The position numbers and the translations under genes were made by a program. A stretch of 64,000 nucleotides of DNA from Candidatus Bathyarchaeota archaeon A05DMB-5 (GTDB taxonomy: Archaea > Thermoproteota > Bathyarchaeia > Bathyarchaeales > Bathycorpusculaceae). The notes beneath the pieces are model-generated. The model ran no database searches. It was not told the DNA's origin and worked only from the letters and a program-made list of their open reading frames with translations. The DNA is taken from positions 1 to 64,000 of the forward strand of contig JABFQP010000004.1 of NCBI GenBank assembly GCA_019685655.1, given 5' to 3'. Below, in pieces: positions 54,685 through 62,328 of this stretch. Within the stretch, counting starts at the first letter, position 1. Each line of letters opens with the position of its first letter.

Positions 54685-55782
54685 TTATATTAAGAACTTG
54701 CCATCCTTGTAGAATAGTTTGTCGTCCGCGTAGATTTCTCCGCCCTTCTTCATGTCTTTTAGAATGTCCCAGTGAATTGGCGACTTGTTTACGCCTCCAG
54801 ATTCTGGGTAAGAGTTTCCAAGAGCCATGTGTATTGTTCCGCCCATTTTTTCGTCGAAAAGCATGTTTTTAGTGAATTTTGTTATGGCATAGTTTGTTCC
54901 AATAGCTGCTTCTCCAATGCGTTCTGCGCCTTCAATTTTAAGGACTTGCTGCAGAAACTCATCGCCCTTTTCTGCCGACGCCTTCACAACCTTTCCGTCT
55001 TTGAACGTGAGTTTTATGTCTTCAACTTCTCTTCCGAAAACTAATCCTGGAAAAGTAAATCTTATCGTGCCGTTCACTGAGTTTTCGATTGGTGCAGTAA
55101 AGACTTCGCCGTCTGGCATGTTTTCTTTTCCACCGCAGTTTATCCATCTTCTGCCCTTTGCGTTAAAAGTTAAGTCTGTGTCTTCGCCTACTACGTGAAT
55201 TTCACTGGCTTTGTTCAAGAATTCACAGATTTTCTCTTGTTGCTTATAGATTTTCTTCCATTCTGCTATAGGATTTTCTTTATCTACAAGGCAACTGTTG
55301 TAAACGAAGTCTTCGTATTCTTCAAGTGCCATCGCTGCTTCTTGTGCTTGAGCATTTATAGGATATGGTAACGCTGTCCATTTGAGTTTGCCTTCAGCGA
55401 CGCGTTTGTAGAAGATTGCGCTTATTTCATTTCTGGCAGCGGCGAAAATTCTTGTTCGAGTTGGGTCTATGTTTGTTAACCTTTTTGGGTTTGGCTCGCA
55501 AAAGACGGAAATTCGCGTGTCTATGTTTTCGATTAGGAATTTTTCAAATGATGAAACATAAGTGAGCTGATGTTCTTTAGCGTACTTGAAGAATGTGTAA
55601 GTAGTGTCAAGCTGTGGCATTATAAATGGATAAGCATCACTTAACAAGCATTCTTTGTAGATTTCATGCATCAGCGGAAACGCTTGCACATTCCCCTGAA
55701 TAAGCACCTTCTCCTTAGATTTCACATCCACAGAATAATGAACACAAAGCTTTGCAAGCTTCTCAACCCTCGCATCAACCAT
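54685..55782 (-). CDS. M29 family aminopeptidase
   Basis: 365 residues from ATG 55782 (MVDARVEKLAKLCVHYSVDVK), the family's usual start; the frame is open to 55848. The pattern IKSxExVLIQGN, HVVGEDTDLTFNAKGRRWINCGGKENMPDGEVFTAP (in pieces) and the metal-binding Glu/His set in EGAERIGEAAIGTNYAI, MLFDEKMGGTIHMALGNSYPE and SPIHWDILKD is the M29 thermophilic aminopeptidase signature. A cytoplasmic dinuclear-metal peptidase of broad specificity. Confidence 0.9.
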   Translation of the reverse strand: MVDARVEKLAKLCVHYSVDVKSKEKVLIQGNVQAFPLMHEIYKECLLSDAYPFIMPQLDTTYTFFKYAKEHQLTYVSSFEKFLIENIDTRISVFCEPNPKRLTNIDPTRTRIFAAARNEISAIFYKRVAEGKLKWTALPYPINAQAQEAAMALEEYEDFVYNSCLVDKENPIAEWKKIYKQQEKICEFLNKASEIHVVGEDTDLTFNAKGRRWINCGGKENMPDGEVFTAPIENSVNGTIRFTFPGLVFGREVEDIKLTFKDGKVVKASAEKGDEFLQQVLKIEGAERIGEAAIGTNYAITKFTKNMLFDEKMGGTIHMALGNSYPESGGVNKSPIHWDILKDMKKGGEIYADDKLFYKDGKFLI

Positions 55783-55918
55783 TGCAAACCACCCTCTCAG
55801 AGAGAACACTAAAGAAACACAAATAGAATGTTTAAGTTTAACGGTCACACTCGCCTACGTCTCCAAAACAAAACCTAAATACTACCAAAACGTGAAAGCA
55901 AGTCGGAAAAACACTTGT

Positions 55919-55993
55919 GGGCCGGTAGTTCAGTTTGGTATGAACGCCTGACTTGCACTCAGGAGGTCGGGGGTTCAAATCCCCCCCGGTCCA
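55919..55993 (+). tRNA. tRNA-Ala (anticodon TGC)
   Basis: 75 bases including discriminator A. Acceptor GGGCCGG/CCGGTCC, D-stem GTTC/GAAC, anticodon stem CCTGA/TCAGG with loop CTTGCAC, T-stem GGGGG/CCCCC with loop TTCAAAT. The anticodon TGC reads alanine codons. No intron. A TATA-like cctaaatact lies about 36-45 bases upstream. Confidence 0.95.
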
Positions 55994-56003
55994 CATAACT
56001 TCG

Positions 56004-56726
56004 TCACGAATGTTTGCTTTGTTGTCGCCGGTAGATTTTTCTGACGGCTTCTTCAAAATCTGCTCCATGTCTCAAATAAGCAGATATTTCCTTGTTAAGA
56101 AGGTCTGTTCCCATGTCTAATCCCCAATGGTTTATATATCTTTTCAAGAGTTCGTCGTAAAGCTCCGTAGCATCAACTTCTTCCATGTCAGCAAACTCAG
56201 TTTTCATTTTCTTATGCTCCCCCCTCACATCGTTAATGGTCAATTCATGAGGCAACTCAGATCTTTTTGAAAACCCATAAATAGCCATAGCCGTTCCAAG
56301 AATTAAGAAGAGTATAGCAACGAAAATGCCACCTAGAAGACCAGTTGGAACTGTCATTAACGCGGCTATTCCGCCAAAAAGCAGAAAGAATACGCTTGCG
56401 TAGATGAAAGAGTCGGCTTCTTTGCGGTGTCGTTTTGTCAAGCATTCTAGGCATAGATGAAGCGTTGCTTCTGCATCTCTTGTTTTAAGGTCGTAGATGT
56501 AAAGGCATTCACTGCAAAAATTTCCGCCACAATCATTGCAAAGACCTATTGCTAACCTCTCACCATGATTAAAACACTTAGGTAATCCACCGCTAATTTC
56601 CGGCGGGACAAGAAATACCCCTCTGCAATACATGCACTCTAATTGTAAAGCATTCGGTGGAATAATTTTTTTGTAGGGAGCGCCACAGAATGGGCATGTT
56701 ACAGCTTTTGTTTTCTTTTCTGTCAA
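56004..56726 (-). CDS. Zinc-ribbon membrane protein of unknown function
   Basis: 240 residues. An N-terminal C4 zinc ribbon (CPFCGAPYKK...LECMYCRGVF) is followed by a second, B-box-like metal site (KCFNHGERLAIGLCNDCGGNFCSECLY, in pieces, and HLCLECLTKRH). Two membrane helices follow (SFIYASVFFLLFGGIAALM and LLGGIFVAILFLILGTAMAIYGF), then a charged C-terminal domain. No known family; both metal sites would face the cytoplasm with the C-terminus (inference). It overlaps no neighbour. Confidence 0.7.
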   Translation of the reverse strand: MTEKKTKAVTCPFCGAPYKKIIPPNALQLECMYCRGVFLVPPEISGGLPKCFNHGERLAIGLCNDCGGNFCSECLYIYDLKTRDAEATLHLCLECLTKRHRKEADSFIYASVFFLLFGGIAALMTVPTGLLGGIFVAILFLILGTAMAIYGFSKRSELPHELTINDVRGEHKKMKTEFADMEEVDATELYDELLKRYINHWGLDMGTDLLNKEISAYLRHGADFEEAVRKIYRRQQSKHS

Positions 56727-56801
56727 ATGCTCCCACTAAAGACTAAGATGACTTTCTATTGTAATTAGGTTTTTCTAAATAGGAAACCTGAAGAAACTCA
56801 C

Positions 56802-57365
56802 TTAGACTAAGTGCTCAATCAATATCTTTAATCCAATACCGATGAGGATGAGGCCACCAACAATTTCTATTTTCTTTCCAAACACTTCTCCAAGTTTATT
56901 ACCAGTAGAAGCCCCGAAGAACGACAACAAAAACGTTACAACGCCAATAATTATCGCTGGAATCGCTATTGAGGCTATTTTCAAAAATGCGAAACTTATC
57001 CCAACAGCCAAAGCATCGATGCTTGTGGCAATCGCTAAAATCAACAAAACATGAACGCTCAATGTCTTAACCTTTTTCTCTTCTTTTACTTTCCTTATTG
57101 CCTCGTAAATCATTTTGCAACCAATAAAACCCAAAAGTCCAAATGCTACCCAATGGTCAAAACCCGATATAAAATCTATTAAACCGAGACCAATTGCCCA
57201 TCCGATTATGGGCATGAACGCTTGAAAAGACCCAAAAAACGTTGCCATTTTCAAAGCGTCGCTGTTTCTTGAATGCTTCGTTGTTATCATGCCATTTGCG
57301 ACTGAAACGGCGAAAGCATCCATCGCCAACCCAAGTGCAATAATTATAATCTCAACAATTTCCAT
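56802..57365 (-). CDS. mntP: MntP-type manganese efflux pump
   Basis: 187 residues with six helices in two repeats. The first repeat has ALGLAMDAFAVSVANGM and the second ATSIDALAVGISFAF, carrying the conserved Asp pair for cation binding. This matches MntP (DUF204), which exports Mn2+ to protect against overload. It lies seven bases upstream of the aminotransferase start region on the same strand. Confidence 0.88.
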   Translation of the reverse strand: MEIVEIIIIALGLAMDAFAVSVANGMITTKHSRNSDALKMATFFGSFQAFMPIIGWAIGLGLIDFISGFDHWVAFGLLGFIGCKMIYEAIRKVKEEKKVKTLSVHVLLILAIATSIDALAVGISFAFLKIASIAIPAIIIGVVTFLLSFFGASTGNKLGEVFGKKIEIVGGLILIGIGLKILIEHLV

Positions 57366-57371
57366 TCGGCA

Positions 57372-58484
57372 TCAACTTCTGTAGGTCTCCAAGGCTTTTT
57401 CGAAAGCCTCAAATGCTTCAGCAAGGTTTGGGTTATCTGGGTTTACGTTGCCTAGACCCAATCTTACCATGTTTGATTTTACTAGTTTATAGTTGCTTTT
57501 GAAAAGAAAGAATGCGCCGGGAACTGGAGTCAAACCGTGCTTTGGTATTGCGTGCTCATTTATCCATCTATAGGTATCTTTTATCGGTAGCTCAATCCAG
57601 TAAGTCACGCCAGTCTTGTTAGGAAAATATCTAAAACCCCTTTCACTCAACCATTTCTCCGTTTCGCTTTTGATGCTTGTCCATTTTTGTTTATGTTTCT
57701 CAAGTTTGTCCATGTCTTTTTTGAGCAACTCCGCTGCAATCAATTGTACAATACTTACGCTACCGCCTATTGTGTTCACCACATCATTGTATAACTCTTC
57801 AACCAAGTCCTCTTTAGCCAAAGCTATGCCGAGTCTCAATCCGCCAAGACCATACGCTTTCGTAAAACTAGTCGTGACTATGCCTAAATTTTTGTCGATG
57901 GAAAAAAGTGTAGGAACCACGCTTCTGTCAAACTCCGCGTATATTTCATCACATAAAACATAAAAACCGTATTCGCTAGCGGCCGCCATAATCTCTTTCA
58001 ACTCGTTTGCATTGGCTATTGTGCCGCTTGGCGCATGAGGATTCGTCAACACAAGCAATCTAGTTTTTTCTGAAACCTTTTTCTGCAGTTCTTCCACATC
58101 AAGCCTATACGCTTCGCTCTTTCTTCTTTCCAATCGTTTCACACATGGAAAATGTTCCTGCACTTGCCGCAGTAATGGCTCGTACGTTGGATACTCAACT
58201 ATTGCTTCTCTTTTCTTTCCGTCCTTTTCAGCTAGATATCTAATTATTCGTGCGTTTTGGCCTGAGGCTCCCTCGCTGGAGATGAAAACATTTTCGGGCT
58301 TTACGTTGTATCTTTGAGCTAGAAGTTCTGACAAGAGTTTTGAGTAGTTGGCGTTTAAGTCAACTTCGCCCAACGTCAAGTTGTATTTGAAATAGCTGAT
58401 GCCGCTTGAGCGGAAATCATACTTTACTTGTGGCACGTGGATATACCAGTTTAGATACAAGGAGGAATGTTTCGTTATTGACAC
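57372..58484 (-). CDS. Class I/II PLP-dependent aminotransferase
   Basis: 370 residues of fold type I. The PLP-binding lysine lies in TTSFTKAYGLGGLRLG, the pyridine-binding NPHAPSGTIA and CDEIYAEFDRS motifs precede it, and the phosphate-binding Arg lies in NMVRLGLGNVNPD. The first 20 residues from ATG 58484 are atypical, so the real start could be further in. The amino donor and acceptor are unknown. Divergent from the DUF167 gene. Confidence 0.85.
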   Translation of the reverse strand: MSITKHSSLYLNWYIHVPQVKYDFRSSGISYFKYNLTLGEVDLNANYSKLLSELLAQRYNVKPENVFISSEGASGQNARIIRYLAEKDGKKREAIVEYPTYEPLLRQVQEHFPCVKRLERRKSEAYRLDVEELQKKVSEKTRLLVLTNPHAPSGTIANANELKEIMAAASEYGFYVLCDEIYAEFDRSVVPTLFSIDKNLGIVTTSFTKAYGLGGLRLGIALAKEDLVEELYNDVVNTIGGSVSIVQLIAAELLKKDMDKLEKHKQKWTSIKSETEKWLSERGFRYFPNKTGVTYWIELPIKDTYRWINEHAIPKHGLTPVPGAFFLFKSNYKLVKSNMVRLGLGNVNPDNPNLAEAFEAFEKALETYRS

Positions 58485-58592
58485 CTTGTAATTTTGGAAA
58501 TGTGCTGCTCATACTTAGGGATTTCCGCTTTTAACATCATATTTTAAATGTCTTTTTATACGATTGAGCAAGCATCCTAGTTGGTTTTCGTT

Positions 58593-58868
58593 ATGAAAAT
58601 TAGCGAAGTGAAAAACGGCTCAATCCTGGAAGTTTACGTAAAGCCTAGTTCTAAAGAATTCAAGATAACAGTTGAAGGGGATGAAGTTGTTGTTTTCTGT
58701 AAAGAAGAGCCTTTAAAAGGCAAAGTTAACAGAGAGCTTGTGAAAGAGGTTTCGCGACTTTTTGGTAAAAGAGTGAAGCTTGTTTCCGGATTTGCCTCTA
58801 AAAATAAAAAATTGCTGGTATATAGCATTGGAAAAAGTGAGATAGAACGTATTTTATCAAGCGTGTAA
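58593..58868 (+). CDS. DUF167 (YggU) family protein
   Basis: 91 residues from ATG 58593; the frame opens 12 bases earlier. The core LEVYVKPSSKEFKI, the LKGKVNRELVKEVSRLFGK segment and VKLVSGFASKNKKLLV match DUF167, a small cytoplasmic family of unknown function. It ends six bases before the convergent aRF1 gene's stop. Confidence 0.88.
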   Translation: MKISEVKNGSILEVYVKPSSKEFKITVEGDEVVVFCKEEPLKGKVNRELVKEVSRLFGKRVKLVSGFASKNKKLLVYSIGKSEIERILSSV

Positions 58869-58874
58869 GTTTTT

Positions 58875-60140
58875 CTAATCTCTTTGAAGGTTAAACCGCA
58901 ATATCGCGGCTATTCCGCCAAAAGAATTTTTGAGCATCTGTCCTTCTTCTGTTTCGCCTGATATTACTTCCACTTCCGTGTTCGTATATTCAGCTAATTG
59001 TGCAAAATTCTCTATCAACTCTTGCATTTCTGCAATAGCTAAAGATGGAGCTTTACATTTTGGACAAGGTTTTCCTACCAGGCTTTGTTCAAAGTTTGTT
59101 AGCATCTGGTTTTTGATGGTTTCTTGTTCTTCATAGCCGCACGCATTGCATTTTATTTTAACACGCACTATGTCAATTCCTTCAGAAAGCAGCAAAGTTC
59201 TTACAGCGCCTGCTTCTAATGCTTTTCTAACTTCTTCTTCGCCGTACGTTGCCATTCCAGTGTCATGTCCAATTTCGTAAAGAAATTGCTGCATTACCCT
59301 TTTTTCTTCTATATAACGTATCTTCCGCATGATTTCCGGCGCCTTATCAACAACTTCCTTAACGCCTTGTTCGTCCACGTAAGCCGTGTCAATAACATCT
59401 ATGACCTTCTCCTTCAACATGTAATTCAAATAATCACCCTTTTCAAAGTCAAATTTAGTCGGTCCTGGACCCGCAATTATCAAGCCCTTCAAGTTTTCTA
59501 TTGGCAAAAATGTTTCGTTGGCATGCTCGCCCAGTCGCCTAAAGTATTCTTGAAGCCTCATCTCTCTAAGTCGTTCATATCTTCTTGCTGATTGTCCACC
59601 AGCGCGGGTTTTTCCCGGCACACCTGATGATATTTGCCTTACTATTTCAAGTCTTCTGCCTTGGAGTGTTGCGAGCGTGGCGGCTGAAGCATCTACGAGG
59701 AGTATGCCATACGTTTCCTTTTCTCTCAGAAGCTCCTGCAAATGCTCCGTGTGAAATCGCGAATCGCACCTATACAAGTAGATGTGTATCGGTTCAGGCG
59801 GAATAATCACGTAAGTTTCGATTCTTTCGCTTCCAGCACCATTTTGTGGAATTGCACCACAAAATATTACAAGTCCATTTTCTGGCGTTTCTTTGAACAG
59901 TTTAAGACGCTGCTGAACCTTGACAATAGCTTCTTGGACATTTTTGCGTGTTGTTGTGGATTTTATGTTTGACGCTGTGCCATATTCGTCTCGGAGCATG
60001 TTCATGACTTCGCTTATCTGCTTTCCCGGTGGAACGTAGAGCGAAACGAGTTCGGTGCCGCGTCCTTCTTTGCGCGCTAGCGTGTCCAGTGTTTTTTTAA
60101 GTCTAAACAGTTCCAGCGAAGTTCTTTTTGGCGTGCTCAA
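58875..60140 (-). CDS. prf1: Peptide chain release factor aRF1
   Basis: 421 residues, full length. The stop-codon decoding NIKS motif is at residues 58-61 and the catalytic GGQ at 181-183 (KTRAGGQSARRYERLR). The C-terminal domain has a CxxC pair (IKCNACGYEE and GKPCPKCKAPS) that binds zinc in the minidomain. aRF1 recognises all three stop codons and hydrolyses peptidyl-tRNA in archaeal translation termination. Start ATG 60140. Confidence 0.97.
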   Translation of the reverse strand: MSTPKRTSLELFRLKKTLDTLARKEGRGTELVSLYVPPGKQISEVMNMLRDEYGTASNIKSTTTRKNVQEAIVKVQQRLKLFKETPENGLVIFCGAIPQNGAGSERIETYVIIPPEPIHIYLYRCDSRFHTEHLQELLREKETYGILLVDASAATLATLQGRRLEIVRQISSGVPGKTRAGGQSARRYERLREMRLQEYFRRLGEHANETFLPIENLKGLIIAGPGPTKFDFEKGDYLNYMLKEKVIDVIDTAYVDEQGVKEVVDKAPEIMRKIRYIEEKRVMQQFLYEIGHDTGMATYGEEEVRKALEAGAVRTLLLSEGIDIVRVKIKCNACGYEEQETIKNQMLTNFEQSLVGKPCPKCKAPSLAIAEMQELIENFAQLAEYTNTEVEVISGETEEGQMLKNSFGGIAAILRFNLQRD

Positions 60141-60208
60141 CGGCTTTCACTAATCTTGTCTAGCGTAAAGCTACATGACAAGCAGCAAATTAAGAGTTTG
60201 GGAGAAAT

Positions 60209-61141
60209 TTAGGGTAATCCGATAACTTCCTTCAAAAATGCCTTGTATGGACCAAGCTTTCCGCCATAGTTGCCTGCTGAAATTCTTACAACGCCTAGCA
60301 CGCTTGCTGCAGCTTTCACTCCTGCGCTCATAGCCTTTTTTACAGCATCCACTGTCAAACCATTAACAACAATTTCGTAAACGCAATTTACGCCTTCTGA
60401 AAGCTGAGAATCCGGCACAACGGTTCTTAATCCGGGACAGAATGGATGGTTAGTTGATGCTTTAAGCTTGTATTTTAAAGAACCCGCCTTAGAGCCTGAA
60501 CGGCAGATTCCACCGGGAAAAGGCATTATTACTTCACTTGCTTTGGCTTTGATTGCGTTTACTGCTTCTTCCGCCGCTTTTAGTCCACTTAGTTTGTCTT
60601 TAGCCATGATTAGGAAGTTTCCACCGGCAACGGCTTCTACGACTCCGAAAGTGTCTTCAACTATGAAGTCTCCTTCCATGACTGGAATTTTCCAAACTTT
60701 TCTGTTGCCAACCAAACCTTTTCTTTGGAAACCATCGCCGAACAATCGTATGGCTCTGCCAACTTTCAGTTTCCTTTTAGCATTAGGTAAGGCGTCAAAG
60801 GCTGAGGTGGTTGGACAAGTCATTATGCATTGTCCTATTCGCGTTATCATCTGGTTTTTCAAGTCGAACCTATTGCGGTTATATATCTGGATTAAAGCGC
60901 CTACGCGGTTGTCGGGGGTTTTGTCTGCTGAGACAACGCCTTCCAAACTTGCTTCAGCTGGTGACATGATTACGCTTGTTGCAAAGCCTGTTGCAACTGC
61001 TGCAGCTGTCAAAGCCCATTTTTCATTGTCAGCCGTTATTAATACGCGTCCAGCCCATAATGGAAACATCTCAGCAAAGGTGTCTACAATTTCGCACGTG
61101 TTTCCGTTTTCTGCTTTGTAAATGAATTTTTCTTCGGTCAT
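60209..61141 (-). CDS. mch: Methenyltetrahydromethanopterin cyclohydrolase
   Basis: About 310 residues from ATG 61141 (the frame opens at 61159). Signature segments ICRSGSKAGSLKYKLKAST (with NHPFCPGL following), KRKLKVGRAIRLFGDGFQ and the N-terminal NTCEIVDTFAEMFPLWAGRVL match Mch. It interconverts N5-formyl- and N5,N10-methenyl-H4MPT in the methyl branch of the archaeal Wood-Ljungdahl pathway. Divergent from Mtd across a 190-base gap. No Ftr or Fwd genes are in the window. Confidence 0.93.
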   Translation of the reverse strand: MTEEKFIYKAENGNTCEIVDTFAEMFPLWAGRVLITADNEKWALTAAAVATGFATSVIMSPAEASLEGVVSADKTPDNRVGALIQIYNRNRFDLKNQMITRIGQCIMTCPTTSAFDALPNAKRKLKVGRAIRLFGDGFQRKGLVGNRKVWKIPVMEGDFIVEDTFGVVEAVAGGNFLIMAKDKLSGLKAAEEAVNAIKAKASEVIMPFPGGICRSGSKAGSLKYKLKASTNHPFCPGLRTVVPDSQLSEGVNCVYEIVVNGLTVDAVKKAMSAGVKAAASVLGVVRISAGNYGGKLGPYKAFLKEVIGLP

Positions 61142-61272
61142 GCGTTTGTTCCTCTTCACGGAATTTTACTATACAGAAAAGAGGAATTGGTTTAAATTCT
61201 TTGGCATTTATGGCATTGTTAGAAGCCCATCATAAAATGGCTCTGAATCTCTTTAAACCGTAGTCGTGAAAT

Positions 61273-61282
61273 CCTTATAAAC
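61273..61282 (+). promoter_or_regulatory. TATA box of the mtd gene
   Basis: CCTTATAAAC about 45 bases before an AGGTG ribosome-binding site at 61318-61322 and the TTG start at 61329. Confidence 0.5.
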
Positions 61283-61328
61283 ATCATTTTCTAAATACGG
61301 CTTTAAGTTTGACTATTAGGTGTGTTCC

Positions 61329-62225
61329 TTGGAAAAAGTCAAAATAGGTGTTGTTAAGTGCGGCAACATCGGCACTGCTCCCTTGCTTGAGCTTCTTCTG
61401 GACGAACTTGCTGATAGAGAAGACATCAGTGTGCGTAGTGTAACGACAGGCTCGAAGATGGTTGCTGAGGATGTGGCTGAAGTGTTGCCGAAAATTTTTG
61501 ATTTCAACCCCACCTTTGTAATATTTATATCACCAAACCCCGCCGTTCAAGGACCCACAAAAGCCAGAGAAATACTTTTAGAAAAAAGAATCTCAAGTAT
61601 TTTCATATCAGATGCGCCGGGAAAACGCCTTAAAGAAGAATTTGAAAAGCATGGTTTTGGCTATATTATTGTTATGGGCGACCCACTCATTGGGGCGCGA
61701 AAGGAGTTTTTGGACCCTACTGAAATGGCAATTTTCAATTCTAACATCATTAAAGTTCTTGCGATTACTGGCGTTTACAAGATGGTATATCAAGAGATTG
61801 ATAGGCTTATACATGGCTACAAGGCTGGAGCAACTCCGGAACTTCCATGTTTAATAATAGACACCGAAAATATCAGAGATCACTCAGACTTTAGAAATCC
61901 CTATGCGAAAGCAAAAGCTATGGCGGCTTATGAGTTAACTAAAAAAATAGCTGAAGTTAACACGCGGGCTTGCTTTGCAGAAAAGGAGAAAGAAAAGTAT
62001 ATCCCACTCGTTGCTTGCGCTCACGAAATTGCTCAAGCAGCAGCCGACTTGGCTGAAGAAGCAAGAGAAATTGAAAAATACTCTGACACGTTAGTTAGAC
62101 GGCCGCACGCTAAAGATGGAAAACCAAAAATAAAGGATAAATTGTTGTTGCCGCCTTCTTTTGATGAGGAAATTTTTCAGAAATGGCTTAAAGGTTTTAG
62201 GTTATCAGCAGAAAACGTAACCTAA
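61329..62225 (+). CDS. mtd: F420-dependent methylenetetrahydromethanopterin dehydrogenase
   Basis: About 298 residues. KVKIGVVKCGNIGTAPLLELLLDELADR opens the F420-binding N-terminus and ISSIFISDAPGKR with YIIVMGDPLIGARKEFLDPTEM follow, typical of Mtd. It reduces methenyl-H4MPT to methylene-H4MPT with F420H2. I prefer TTG 61329, with AGGTG at good spacing; a GTG at 61320 is possible. Its downstream neighbour, 104 bases away, is an MtdB-type NAD(P) dehydrogenase, so the same reaction may be served by two cofactors. Confidence 0.93.
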   Translation: MEKVKIGVVKCGNIGTAPLLELLLDELADREDISVRSVTTGSKMVAEDVAEVLPKIFDFNPTFVIFISPNPAVQGPTKAREILLEKRISSIFISDAPGKRLKEEFEKHGFGYIIVMGDPLIGARKEFLDPTEMAIFNSNIIKVLAITGVYKMVYQEIDRLIHGYKAGATPELPCLIIDTENIRDHSDFRNPYAKAKAMAAYELTKKIAEVNTRACFAEKEKEKYIPLVACAHEIAQAAADLAEEAREIEKYSDTLVRRPHAKDGKPKIKDKLLLPPSFDEEIFQKWLKGFRLSAENVT

Positions 62226-62239
62226 AGATAGGAATTCGT

Positions 62240-62294
62240 TTTATATACGTTATTAGTATGTATATATGGTATTTCGATTAGGTATATATATTTT
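62240..62294 (+). promoter_or_regulatory. Promoter region with three TATA-like motifs before the MtdB-like gene
   Basis: TTTATATACG at 62240-62249, GTATATATGG at 62260-62269 and GGTATATATATTTT at 62281-62294. The last is best placed, about 35 bases before the ATG at 62329. A ribosome site AAAGGTGA at 62314-62321 follows. Three TATA-like motifs in a row could allow tuned or alternative initiation. Confidence 0.45.
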
Positions 62295-62328
62295 GCACTT
62301 AACCTATACATCCAAAGGTGACAAGTCC

